DNA of 64,000 nt from Hofstenia miamia (lineage: Eukaryota; Xenacoelomorpha; Acoela): NCBI GenBank assembly GCA_004352715.1, contig SCFE01000002.1, forward strand, positions 720,441 to 784,440, given 5' to 3'. The notes under the pieces were generated by a model that was not told the origin of the DNA, did no database searches, and worked only from the letters and a program-made list of their open reading frames with translations. The position numbers were made by a program, and so were the translations under genes. This document shows positions 47,729 to 58,792 of the stretch, piece after piece (the first letter of the stretch is position 1; each line of letters opens with the position of its first letter).

Positions 47729-48703
47729 AATAGAGAAACTTATTTATTGACCAACCTTCGAAACAATCATTCAACTCAACAAATTTATTTCAGCGCTCCT
47801 TAGCCATTCTAGACAATCGAACCATTCCTTCGTTGTTACCAAGATTCAAATTCGGATGCGTTAATCGCTTCCACTAACCCCTCAAAGGCACAAAAAGAAA
47901 ATTCTCCATCGTTGCTAAGAGGTGGTAATCGCTGGGACCAGTGTTAAAGTTAAGAGCTAGAGGGTGGATGAGCATGCAGCTCTCCGTTTCATTAACAGAT
48001 TGTAGTTTTTGGAGTATTTGAGGGTGTTGCAGCAAAATTCGATGGTGAAGGTCTCCCAGAACGCTTCTTTATCTCTTCCTGCAATCTTTTTAGACTCAAA
48101 ATGTAATGATCAGAGTTCAGATATGTCTTTCTTTGGGTAGTCAGCAGCAATCATCTCGTCGCAGTTTCCAAAGAATCTTACCAATTGACGAGATCAGCTT
48201 AGACTGATCATTTATTTCTGAATTACCGCATGATGGAATCCAAATGTGATTAACAACGACAAAGAACCTCTCCAAAATCTTCCAGTGTCATGATACGTAA
48301 CTGATGTTGCCACATTCGGCCGTTTCCTAACAATCTATGAGCTCATCTGGCACAAACTTTCCGCACGTGCAGTTGGTCATGAAGAATTTAATGAATGGGT
48401 TCACAAGTAAGGCCAAAATCTCCAGGCATGTCTCATCAAGCATGGCTTGAACAGCTGCTGTGGGGATGTAAGAAACTGCCAATTTATTACTTCCGATACA
48501 AGGATCATATTTAAGGCGCTAGTCTCCCTCTTGGAGTTGTTATTGCAACTCCTAACCCACTGGCTTTGATAGTGATTTACCTCAAAAAACATTCTGAGAA
48601 ATCTTGTCAATGTGACCATCAAAAGAAGAGAATATATCATTGATTATTCACTTCAAGTTGACGGATACAAGCAATTTTCCAAATGGGACCGGTTGTCTAC
48701 TAT
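47729..48703. repeat. Second copy of the 975-bp duplicate
   Basis: It begins within the mariner right terminal repeat sequence and ends at ...GTCTACTAT, exactly where the first copy stops at the N. Its content is decayed, possibly transposon-derived coding text on the minus strand, with weak mariner resemblance (SDYHLLATMENF) near the start. Confidence 0.9.
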
Positions 48704-49316
48704 ACATGCTAGGCTTTAGAGACACTAAACGTGACTATATTTTCACAACATTAGGCGCACAGCAGCTTTCTGCTAAGAAATAATTTTAGTAGAAAGGCAG
48801 CATATGTTTCAAGAGTTTACAAAAACTTCTCATTCAAGCCATTTAATATTAATATGGTGTCATGCAAATAATATTTACTCTTTTAGTGCTTTTTAAAACA
48901 ATTTATTAAATCTATTAAACAAAAAGATAAATAATCTAGTAAAGAAAGGCTTGATCAATCCGGGCTTCAGTGTTTGCGGTTCGCGGAACCTATTAACGTT
49001 TAATACTATACGCATCCATTATTGTAAACTTAATAAATATTAAAACAATTTTTCAAATATATACAAAAACATATATACATGTATTTATATTCTCAACCTA
49101 ACACACTATCCTCTCAATAATTACTTCAATTTTATTTAAACTGAAGAACAATTTTTCATAGTTGTTGAAATTTCAATCATTTATTTAAGTTACCATGAAC
49201 TTGAGGGCTTTATAAATTCTTATGTGCAAGAGCATTTCATTTATAAAACTTAAACTATAAATAAATTTCTCTTTCAATGTATGTTTATTAATTATAGTGT
49301 TCTAAGAAGTAAAAAA
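48704..49316. other. 3' flank of the ARHGAP gene
   Basis: No gene is seen. It contains the polyadenylation signal of the minus-strand ARHGAP gene. Confidence 0.5.
49284..49289 (-). terminator. Polyadenylation signal AATAAA of ARHGAP
   Basis: AATAAA on the minus strand lies 28 bases after the stop codon at 49317. This is the expected place for a 3'-end processing signal. Confidence 0.6.
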
Positions 49317-49418
49317 CTACTTTGGATTTTTAGCTGAATTTCCACTTGAAGTGCTCAAGTCTGAAAATGAATCCGCTTCACCGTCATCACTCCCGTATAC
49401 AGCAGAAGGTATTTTTAA
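49317..49418 (-). CDS. ARHGAP exon I: terminal exon
   Basis: The acceptor ACATTTTAG precedes TTAAAAATACC. It encodes 33 residues, LKIPSAVYGSDDGEADSFSD then an STSSGNS run, and stops TAG at 49317-49319. An acidic Ser-rich tail, a fitting phase and a nearby AATAAA support it, but no homology confirms it. Confidence 0.65.
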   Translation of the reverse strand, partial: LKIPSAVYGSDDGEADSFSDLSTSSGNSAKNPK

Positions 49419-51240
49419 CTAAAATGTAAAAATAATAATTATGCAACTAGTATTTTCAAACTTAGGACAAGTTTTCAATTTCATTTCGACTTGCTTAGCA
49501 TTTGAAGAAAAACTATCGTCTTGTGTTTTCAACAAAATTTTTAGAACTAGGGATTATGAATGACTAAACTGATTGATGGTTTCCAAATGAAAATGAACTA
49601 AGGCTATTTGTGGCCTATATACAATTTTTATTATAAGTTGCTAATGTACAAGACTATTAAAATGGCATTCTCTTACGACGTGAATATTCCTGATGAAATT
49701 CTAAGGCATGCAGCATACATTTACCACAGAATAAACCATAATGGTAAGGGGTCCTTGATTTCGGGCAATTTAAAAATTTATGTACACTTTATAAAGTGTT
49801 ATTTAAACCTGATTGAAAATATGCATTACTTTTGCCATGGTCGTATATTTCGATTAAAATTATGTGATGTTTTGACAAAACATTTGATAAAAAAGTTAAT
49901 GCGTTGAATGATCTAATACGTCATGATAGAATCCTTCAAAATTCTATAAACACTTGCCATGATTAGGAATTCTAAAACTATTAAATAAAAATATTTCTAA
50001 GAAGTTTACCACAGGTTTGGTTATTGATTGACATTCATGGCCATGTATGGAGTGAGAACGTTCTCGATCATCAGTTATACATAAATTAGGAGTGCTTCCA
50101 AACTTCTTTTGGGCTTCACTCAGAGACAATAACTTACTGGTTTGGCCAGTGTTGGTTTCTGTAATATGTAAGTCTGGAGCGGCTTTCGTATTATTAGAAA
50201 ACAGTTTTATAGCATATCGAATAATGTATTGCACTACTAAAGTTTGTGACTGGATATCCTTCATGTAGGATAAACTTTGTCTCGCTGCTTCCTAAGAAAA
50301 TATTGAAAATAGTTGAATATTCCTTGATTAAGAATTAACTTATTGTCGTATTATAAAAAATATTTCAATAAATTCAATTCGAATTAATATAAGTATAAAA
50401 GCAACGAATATATTGTAACGTTTTAAACAAGGCAATAAATAATACAATAGCGATAGTGTAAATTTGAAACACAGTTTTGTATAAACAGGCCTTGAGATGT
50501 CTGACTGGCATTTTCACATACTTTGTTACTCTGTGGAGAATTGTGGTCAAGGGTGATCCCATTATATCATTAGCCTTTATTTTTGCAAAACATTATAAGT
50601 AAATTCTGCTATTTTTCATGGCAAATCTCAAAAGGCTTTGTTCTTATTATTTATTTAATGTCTTAATCAATAAAAAATACGTAATCTTTCTTCCTCACAC
50701 CAAGGACTATGGTCCTTGCTCACACTGTACAAATTTTGATGTCATGAGCAATTTACAATTCGGCCCAGACCATATCTATGTTTGTGAAAAATCTTGAACA
50801 AAAAGCAGCAAAGGAAACTGTGTGGTCATTACATGAACCATTTGAAGATCATAATGATTTTTTAAAAGTTAGTAGTAGCGAAGTAAATACTAGAATTTAA
50901 CTCTAACTTTTGTTTGGAATACAGAATTTTCATGTAAATTTCGCTTCCAAAGTAAACGAAATGGTTTACATTCGCATATTATGAAGAGGTAAACTTTATG
51001 ATCACGAAAAATCTTGGGGTCACAACAATGGTACTATTTTTTATTAACACATATAGGGATTGAAAATTTAGTATGCGTCCCACTAACTCACACCTTCCGG
51101 TCCATCGTGCATCCTCATTAATTGTTTGACAGCCCTCTAATCTTCAAAATATTTGGATGTGGAATGCATATTAAGTACGAGAAATTTTTTTTCTGCAATC
51201 AACCAAAAGATATATATATATATATATATATACATATATA

Positions 51241-51289
<49 letters not shown>

Positions 51290-53682
51290 ATTTAAGAAGT
51301 GAAAAATTAAAATCTTTGAAATTCTTAAAGATTATAAATATATTTGTAATTTTAAAATCGATTTTCTATTGCATTATTGATAATTGTATGTTAAAACATT
51401 TTATGCTTATTATACTAATCGTTGACACGTTTTGCAACGTACGTTTATGCCTGAAAATGACAACAGTTCACTCTCAAACAGGCACCAACCGCTAAAATGA
51501 TTATGGCAGACTCAGATGCGTGGTTCAGCGCAACAGTGCTAGTTGTCAGAAAATACCACCCTAAGTACATCATTACAACAGAGTAGAAGCATAGGAATAA
51601 GCAATTTCAGAATCCAAAAATTCTGAATAATTTTATCGTAGTGTAAGATAAAGGTTTAAGTTAACTAATATTTTATTAAGAACTATAAAGTTACAGTGAT
51701 GCATATATATAAATAAAATGTACAATCAATAACAGGTACGCTTGACAAGTACCGAACTCATGAACTCCCTGACCAAGCATACGTTGCAGGTTGCAGGGTA
51801 AATATAATGATTATTATTACCAATACAACATCTTTCCCTTCAACTTTTGAGTCAAATGAATCTAAAACGAGAATCAATAGGGCTTCCAAAAAACTGGAGT
51901 GGTTTTCTTATGCGCTAGAGTCACCTTCTCCTGTATTCACTGCTTGAACTGGCATATTCTTGAGCTTCATCCTCAATCTTTTCTATTTACAGTTATCTTC
52001 TCGTTCTACTGTAGGAAGGTCTTCCGTTTGTAGAGGTATATCATCGAAGTCACTAAAATAGGTGGCATGCTTTGAAAGTTCAGGATGGCTTCCCAAGTGA
52101 ATCAAATGGCGTCTATTTCTTCGAATAATGATATTATTTATCCGTATCATGTAAGATCTGGGAGCTTTAGCTTTCCCAATTATTGTTCCAATTGCATTGT
52201 CTAATGATACAACACGAACCCTTGCTCCTTGATTTAGTTCTTGTATTTTCCATGTTTGTCGAATGTAAGACTTTTCTTGTGATAATCTATATTTCTTTAG
52301 TGTCTTTTAAATTCGGTTTGCGAAACTACTTTTAGTATGAGTGCACTACTTGTCATAAGTACATTTAAACGTAGGCGACGGCTAAAGAATAGTTGAGATG
52401 GCGAACATGCAGAGAAAGATAAAGGCGTGTTTTAATACTGCTTTAAGTGTTTCGACATGCTCTTCTTTCGTAGCAGTTGCAATACAAATGTCGTCATGTA
52501 TAGCTATGTCATTCTCAATAATTCCGAATTCTTTATCAATCATACTTTGCGACTTGTCAGATGCTGATGCTAATCCAAAAGGTAATCTGTTCAAGCAATA
52601 CCGACCAAAGGGAGCATTAAATGTGCATAGTAAAGCTGATTTTTTTGTGAGAAGATTGGGTAAATCTACAACTGTAAAATGGAGTTTCCCATTGAAAAAT
52701 TGTCTAAGACTGGCGTTAGATGGTGGATAATGGTATTCGCGATTGATCTGCTGATTTAGAGTCTTATTGTCAAATGTTAGTCTTAAATCACCGTTTGATT
52801 TCTCTACAACGACCGTACTTCCGACCCATGACGTTGCTTCATCTACTTTGGAGATAATCCGAGCTTCTTTGAGCTCTTTTAATTTGGTTTTTAGTCTAGG
52901 TATCAATGAAAGACGGTATCTTCTTGGCCGGTGCATTATTGGTTTTGCCGATGGATCCAATGGTATTTCATATATGTCTTCAACTCTGCCATTACCAGAG
53001 AATACATCCTCATACTTTTTAGCAAATTCGATAAAATATTTCGTATTGGCCTGGGTGTACTCTGCATGCCTAGTGCTTTCCGGGCCGAATCCGAAAAGGG
53101 CGGGTGTCACTTGAAGTATTGATTGAATGTATTTCATTGCATTCTGAGTTCTTAACTGAACACCTAGTATTTCCGATTTCATCGATGTTTCCAGACCTAG
53201 GATGGCTTTACTGTCTGTAGGTACAACTAAGAATTTTGAGACTGTTTCTTCCAATAATGATTGGCAATTTTACTTCACCACTAATTGGCATGGTTTGATC
53301 CCCATAACCAGTAAGCTTGCCATTTGATGGATACATTTAAAATTTTCTCTTTGTTTTTAACTCAATTCCTTTAAGAAATTTCTGTGGTATTATATTACAC
53401 TGAGCTCTCGTGTCGACTTTGATTTAAGAGAATAATTTTGAATCAAAATTGTAGTTGTAATGTCCTTTTTCTTAGAAGTTTTTGGCCTAAGCGAATGAAT
53501 CGCATCACATTGATAGTTTCATTCACTTCAACTTGTAGTCTCTTCTTGTTCATTCAGATGGTCTAATTGTTGTATTGGTAGAAATAATAATTACGCATTA
53601 TATTTACCTTGCAACCTGCAACGAATGCTTGGTGTTCATGAGATGGGTGCTTGTGAATCTTGTTATTGATAGTACATTTTAT

Positions 53683-53717
<35 letters not shown>

Positions 53718-55360
53718 TCACTGAAACTCTACAGTTCTTAATGTAATATTTGTTAACTTAAACCTTTATCTTACATGGTGACAGAGGTGGGATACGAACC
53801 GACGCATCCGAAGTTCTAAAAAACAGTATTCGATTTCTCATTCATATTAAATCTGCATGACCTTTCTCAATTAATGGTACACATTTAATGCACTACTACG
53901 AACGTTTATTCTTATTCAATATATTAACAAGACAAATATATGGATTAGCTAGTAGTTAACCTATCAGTGAATATTAACACACACATAAATGATTATCTTA
54001 ATATAAAGAAACCTCTTTGTTCTGGCTAATGCATTGCGTTGTATTGGGAGATCGTAATAGATTCGGGGACCAGACAATGGCGAGATTTTTCGCGTGCATG
54101 TGGTGATAATCTGATTTTTCTGCTACTCTTGCTAAATGTAAAGCCAAATTGCGCAATGTGTGATAGTGGTTTGGAGGTAACTGCTGAATAACATCGTATA
54201 ATCTTTTGAGAATGATTTCGTGATCAGAGTGTTCGTTAACTAGGGAAGGCTAACTAAGCTTAAATCTCTTTGAGGATAAATATATATATATATATATAGT
54301 CAAACCTCAATTTAGTACACCTTCTCGGGCCCGTAACACAAAGTGCTATATTTTGAGTACACCCTATTTAAAACACCAAAAACCCAAAATGTATTCAAAT
54401 GACCATTATTGAGATGAAATATATTCGATGCTGTTTCAAAGAGTTTTGTGCAATTATTGCAATAGTTTCGCCAGAATTAACAAGTATTTTGACTTCAACT
54501 TGGATTTTGTACATCTATATTTAAACAAAACTACTGAATAGCTTTAATGTTCATAAGTTTCTCTCTTTTATTTTTATTCATTGCTTCACCTAACAAGAAA
54601 TCATCATTTCAAGGTGTTGACACTATGTTTGTGTTAGATCTATACTTTAAAATCTGATGGAAAAAAATGGATAGATTATAGAAATGTCATATTTTCCAAT
54701 GTTTAACGTGTATTTAAATTTCATTTTGAATAACCTACCTTTGTCAAATATTGCAAGAAATTGAGGGTAGAGACCAGTTGTCAATAAAGGATTGGGTAGT
54801 TCGCGGAAGTATAGTTTTAGCACAGATGCAACCGTGTAGACATCTTGTTGTACAAAACTCATTTTATTTAGGCGATCTGGGGTTAAGCCCTCGGGAGTAG
54901 CATCAAAAATCGAGCGAAGTTGGTTTACACCTGATTGTCCCCCATTTAGGCGATAGATTCCTTCAACCATTGCATACTTCTCAATGAATGAGGTGCACGC
55001 CCAGACGATACCTAAAATCATATAATTATATGTTTTAGAAATATGTTTATTAAGTGCAAATGTGTGAACTACATCCTGTGGGGAAAAATTTGCTAGTGTG
55101 TCATATATAGTAATACTAAATTTGTTGACATTTTATTGCCTACGTTTTGTATGCCCTCGAGATTTAAAAGAGAATTGAAGTATATTTTCAAGATAGAAAA
55201 AATAATGCTGAAGCTATCACCCTTTTTATAGTTTAGGGCTCTGATTACGCAAGAGTTCTCTTCTGACTTTTGAATACAAAATAATTATGTGAATTTGTTA
55301 AATTTAGTTTTCGCTTTTTCAGACCAATCTCCATCATTTATACGATTACTAATATATATA

Positions 55361-55431
<71 letters not shown>

Positions 55432-56414
55432 CAATGTAGAAAATTGTTAATGGCATGAACACTTTGAACTATCAGACATTCACAAGTACACGAACAAAGA
55501 TTACATGTTAAGTACTTGGGCCAAATCAGGAAAAAGATTTATTCTAAATTTTTGTCTATGTGCAAGCAAAACAAAATATTAATTGCCAATAATGAGCATA
55601 TACATGTTCGATATGAAGGAGGAGATTGGAGCAAGGACGTAGCTAAATGGCTGTGGGCAATGAACCCAAAACCCACACTGGCCCTTCCAAAGATTGTCAG
55701 CCTTAAGATAAACCTAGAAAAATTGAAATTTTCTAGGCTAAAAACACAATTTATAAGAAAATATTGCCTGTATTTGTATAAATTATCAATTGATGATGTA
55801 GTCTAAGTTATTGTTGTCATATTTTCTTTTTATTTATTTCATATATTATTTGCAAAAAAAAATCTTTATGTAATCCTGAATTTATAACAAAAACTGGCCG
55901 CTTAAATTTTTCTGCCCCCCCCTTCTTTGTAATTCCTGGCTACGTGTCTGGATTAGAGGACTGTGTATATGTGTAGTGTTCTTATTAAACAAAAAATTCA
56001 CTTTTAATTAGTTATCTTGGTGTCCTGTTACCTGGAACACGAGTGCCATTTGTAGAATTTTCCACGTATTCGCCGATATCACAACCAAAAAGACGGTTTT
56101 GCAGAATTCCTCGTTGGCGTAGTGATTCAAGTGAGGGCCTATTTACAATAAACGTCATAAGTTTATTAATTGCAGTGCTGTGATCACGACTGATGGGTAG
56201 CTAAAATGAACTACTGATCAAATTAATAGGACAGCATTGATTAGTTATGTTAATCAAGAGATAAATGAAAGTATACCTGATCTATTGGTTTACTAACACG
56301 TCCAGACGCTGTTAAGTTCGTAGAGGCGGTTAGACCTTCTGGTTTTAACAGTTCGTTCAAATCTGTACTATCGTGGCCAATAAGTTTAACGCACTCTGCT
56401 GGGAAGTAACCTAC
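49317..56414 (-). CDS. ARHGAP32/33-like: ARHGAP32/33-like RhoGAP, 3' half (end of SH3, RhoGAP domain, tail)
   Basis: Six minus-strand exons join in frame: 56414-56277, 56200-56032, 55011-54739, 54239-54013, 50291-50010 and 49418-49317. They encode the end of an SH3 domain (VGYFPAECVKL), a linker, a complete RhoGAP domain and a tail of about 105 residues. RhoGAP domains speed GTP hydrolysis by Rho, Rac and Cdc42. The arginine finger is present in GIYRLNG, as are KLYFRELPNPLLT and HAKNLAIVWSPNLL. After the domain, TSKLLSLSEAQ matches a motif conserved in this family. The protein ends in NSAKNPK. Vertebrate ARHGAP32/33 have much longer tails. The 3.7-kb fourth-to-fifth exon intron carries a retroelement. 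The 5' exons of the gene lie at 30856-33709, misplaced relative to this half. Confidence 0.9.
50010..50291 (-). CDS. ARHGAP exon H: end of RhoGAP and conserved tail motif
   Basis: The acceptor TTCTTAG precedes GAAGCA and the donor is CCTGTG before GTAAAC. It encodes EAARQSLSYMKDIQSQTLVV with QYIIRYAIKLFS, the last helix of RhoGAP, then TSKLLSLSEAQKKFG. 94 codons, phase 0 at both ends. Confidence 0.88.
51211..51284. repeat. (TA)n array in ARHGAP intron
   Basis: Long interrupted TA dinucleotide array. Confidence 0.9.
51642..51830 (-). repeat. LTR, minus orientation (3' LTR)
   Basis: 189 bp; on the minus strand it starts TGTTGTATTGG and ends TTATCTTACA. The inverted copy lies at 53568-53775. 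Confidence 0.8.
52382..53254 (-). pseudogene. Pol remnant: RT N-terminal half
   Basis: A 290-codon open frame reads KYEDVFSGNGRVEDIYEIPL, then PRRYRLSLIPRLKTKLKEL, ISKVDEATSWVGSTVVVEKS, NGDLRLTFDNKTLN, RLPFGLASAS and IAIHDDICIATATKEEHVE. This is the usual order of Ty3/gypsy RT blocks. The DLKDGFWQ-type block with the first catalytic aspartate is partly deleted after FTVVDL, and the YxDD box reads HDD. Confidence 0.85.
53568..53775 (+). repeat. LTR, plus orientation, followed by a primer binding site
   Basis: 208 bp, an inverted copy of 51642-51830 with a longer (TA)n insert (53687-53714). It is followed directly by TGGTGACAGAGGTGGGA (53776), which looks like a primer binding site pointing away from the pol remnant. 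Confidence 0.75.
54013..54239 (-). CDS. ARHGAP exon G: RhoGAP core
   Basis: The acceptor CCCTAG precedes TTAACG. An AG ten bases earlier was rejected because it leads to a stop. It encodes VNEHSDHEIILKRLYDVIQQ, LPPNHYHTLRN and HAKNLAIVWSPNLLRS. The donor after AACAAAGAG is GTTTCT, a weak but acceptable site. Confidence 0.92.
54280..54298. repeat. (TA)n microsatellite
   Basis: Short TA run about 40 bases upstream of ARHGAP exon G on the minus strand. Confidence 0.85.
54739..55011 (-). CDS. ARHGAP exon F: RhoGAP with arginine finger
   Basis: The acceptor is ATTTTAG before GTATCG and the donor is ACAAAG before GTAGGT. It encodes IVWACTSFIEKYAMVEGIYR, with the catalytic arginine in GIYRLNG, then KLYFRELPNPLLTTGLYPQF and AIFDK. 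Confidence 0.93.
55351..55426. repeat. (TA)n array in ARHGAP intron
   Basis: Long TA array with short interruptions. Confidence 0.9.
55632..55950. mobile_element. Small hAT MITE in ARHGAP intron
   Basis: The left end CAAGGACGTAGCTAAATGG and the inverse of the right end, CAGACACGTAGCCAGGAATT, match in the ACGTAGC core. The flanks GATTGGAG (55624-55631) and GATTAGAG (55951-55958) form an 8-bp target duplication with one change. It is 319 bp long with a C-run near the right end. Confidence 0.65.
56032..56200 (-). CDS. ARHGAP exon E: linker and start of RhoGAP
   Basis: The acceptor CATTTTAG precedes CTACCC. An internal AATAG closer to the domain was rejected because it breaks the frame. It encodes INKLMTFIVNRPSLE, LRQRGILQNRLFGCDIGEYV and ends RVP plus one base before donor GTAACA. 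Confidence 0.9.
56277..56414 (-). CDS. ARHGAP exon D: second half of SH3
   Basis: The acceptor is ACTTTAG before GTAGGTTAC and the donor is GATCAG before GTATAC. The 46 codons begin VGYFPAECVKLIGHDS, the last strands of an SH3 domain. Phase 0 at both ends fits exon C (30856) upstream and exon E downstream. Confidence 0.88.
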
Positions 56415-57753
56415 CTAAAGTTTGTATTTAAGAAATAGTTACTAACTTGGTTGTGGATTCAAATGGCTGTAGCCAGGAATTCCTCATAAGGAGGGCTCAT
56501 TCATCAAGAACACACATGAACATGTTAAAAATAGAGTCAATTAGTTCAGAAGAGATTTTTAGTTTATAGTCCAAACAAAAATACCCGATATTCTTTGGAT
56601 CCAAAGCTTATTCTCTAAACATAAACGATTTCATACGAAATTTTAAAAATTATCTTATTGCAATAATTTTCGCAACAGCTAATACATACATTTTAATATA
56701 GAGATGAGTTATACAACTTAGGGCCAGTTCTATATGAAGAAATTTGTAACCAAATTTTGTTTTCAGACTAAATAGTCCGTGCAGCACTATCTTCTTCACT
56801 TAAACTAATTAAGTGACTGAAATTGTTCATGTTGCTTAGCAGACGAACGATAAAAAATTTAATAGATGCTGTTGGTTTGAATTACCAATTTGGCGATAAA
56901 AATTATACGTGAATTTTTCCCTTAGTTTAAAACTAATTATATTCTTGGTTTGCCTACACCAAATGGATCAGAGATTTAAGTGGGACAGGATGGAGCAGGT
57001 CGGTCGGATATGAGTCAACGTTATTCTAAGGTGAGTACTTGTGGGTGCGAGAGTGGGGCAATAACACTCCTGAGTGAGGAAAAGTGAACTACGTATGCCA
57101 ATTTTAGAGATTGTAAAATTAATTTTCTTAAATCAACGTGTCCTGAATGATAAATTTTGTTGCTTTTTGAAAAGTTTGATTCTATTCAATAGTACAGATA
57201 AGATAGTTTTTGATCCTGCACTTACATGAATTACATAAATAATTGGCTCTATTAAATGATTTATAAACTTAAAATTAAATGTAATTTGGCAATCATGTTT
57301 TAAATATATATTAGTATCACGATTGTTTTTAGATTTCTAATTGTAGTAATAGTAGATGATGTTTGAATAAATTATTCTGTATTTTCTAAACAGTAAGGGA
57401 TTCAAAGTACATGGCAGTGGGCTGATGTTATTAAAATTAATGTCATACAACAAACATGTGGCAATTGGATTTGATATCGCAAATAATTTTTTGAGCAGAA
57501 TTTTTTTAAATGGAACAACTTCGGACTGTAAAATGAAAATTTTTGAGTCAACATGAGGCAGAAGTGAGAGCATCGATATAGGGCAAAGCACAATATCTGT
57601 GTGGAAGGGATGGGAAATTTCACAAATATCTTTCTCACTTCCATTTGATGTGGATGGTAACATACTAGAAAATTTGAATATGGGGTTGAAGTTTTCTATG
57701 AATGTTACTCTGTAGTAAGACTTCAAAAAGCTTTTATTTATTATATCTAAATT
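56415..57753. other. Presumed ARHGAP intron up to the contig edge
   Basis: On the minus strand this is upstream of exon D. The first half of SH3, which must precede exon D, is not here. An open frame at 57337-57726 (minus, 129 codons) has no recognisable domain. Confidence 0.5.
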
Positions 57754-57773
57754 AATATATATATATATATATA

Positions 57774-58773
57774 NNNNNNNNNNNNNNNNNNNNNNNNNNN
57801 NNNNNNNNNNNNNNNNNNNNNNNNNNNNNNNNNNNNNNNNNNNNNNNNNNNNNNNNNNNNNNNNNNNNNNNNNNNNNNNNNNNNNNNNNNNNNNNNNNNN
57901 NNNNNNNNNNNNNNNNNNNNNNNNNNNNNNNNNNNNNNNNNNNNNNNNNNNNNNNNNNNNNNNNNNNNNNNNNNNNNNNNNNNNNNNNNNNNNNNNNNNN
58001 NNNNNNNNNNNNNNNNNNNNNNNNNNNNNNNNNNNNNNNNNNNNNNNNNNNNNNNNNNNNNNNNNNNNNNNNNNNNNNNNNNNNNNNNNNNNNNNNNNNN
58101 NNNNNNNNNNNNNNNNNNNNNNNNNNNNNNNNNNNNNNNNNNNNNNNNNNNNNNNNNNNNNNNNNNNNNNNNNNNNNNNNNNNNNNNNNNNNNNNNNNNN
58201 NNNNNNNNNNNNNNNNNNNNNNNNNNNNNNNNNNNNNNNNNNNNNNNNNNNNNNNNNNNNNNNNNNNNNNNNNNNNNNNNNNNNNNNNNNNNNNNNNNNN
58301 NNNNNNNNNNNNNNNNNNNNNNNNNNNNNNNNNNNNNNNNNNNNNNNNNNNNNNNNNNNNNNNNNNNNNNNNNNNNNNNNNNNNNNNNNNNNNNNNNNNN
58401 NNNNNNNNNNNNNNNNNNNNNNNNNNNNNNNNNNNNNNNNNNNNNNNNNNNNNNNNNNNNNNNNNNNNNNNNNNNNNNNNNNNNNNNNNNNNNNNNNNNN
58501 NNNNNNNNNNNNNNNNNNNNNNNNNNNNNNNNNNNNNNNNNNNNNNNNNNNNNNNNNNNNNNNNNNNNNNNNNNNNNNNNNNNNNNNNNNNNNNNNNNNN
58601 NNNNNNNNNNNNNNNNNNNNNNNNNNNNNNNNNNNNNNNNNNNNNNNNNNNNNNNNNNNNNNNNNNNNNNNNNNNNNNNNNNNNNNNNNNNNNNNNNNNN
58701 NNNNNNNNNNNNNNNNNNNNNNNNNNNNNNNNNNNNNNNNNNNNNNNNNNNNNNNNNNNNNNNNNNNNNNNNN
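57774..58773. other. Assembly gap, exactly 1000 N, flanked by (TA)n
   Basis: The left contig ends in (TA)n and the right one starts in (TA)n. The size is a placeholder. Confidence 0.98.
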
Positions 58774-58792
58774 TTATATATATATATATATA

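Larger units (their letters stand above)
51642..53567 (-). mobile_element. Ty3/gypsy-type retroelement in ARHGAP intron, minus strand
   Basis: A 3' LTR (51830-51642 on the minus strand, TGTTGTATTGG to CTTACA) is preceded by a polypurine tract (GAAGGGAAAGA, 51841-51831). Coding remnants run from about 53500 to 52100: a protease-like segment (RAQCNII with IPQKFLK), an RT N-terminal half, and the C-terminus of an integrase-type protein (VRVVSLDNAIGTI, RNRRHL). The rest of RT, RNase H and most of integrase are missing. It lacks a 5' LTR in the right orientation; instead an LTR copy of the opposite orientation abuts it at 53568. Confidence 0.8.

Noticed and set aside
46753-48703. Recent tandem segmental duplication
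   Set aside because: The copies are separated by an assembly N and appear identical, which fits overlapping contig ends better.
49608-49907. Plus-strand 99-codon frame between ARHGAP exons H and I
   Set aside because: No recognisable motif and it is antisense within a confirmed intron. It could be real but I cannot support it.
52398-53114. Plus-strand frames of 110 and 115 codons
   Set aside because: These are antisense to the minus-strand RT frame.
55516-55806. Plus-strand 96-codon frame in a RhoGAP intron
   Set aside because: Its second half lies inside a hAT MITE and it has no domain; likely chance.
57337-57726. Minus-strand 129-codon frame
   Set aside because: No domain recognised; AT-rich sequence near a contig edge. 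Not enough to call a gene.
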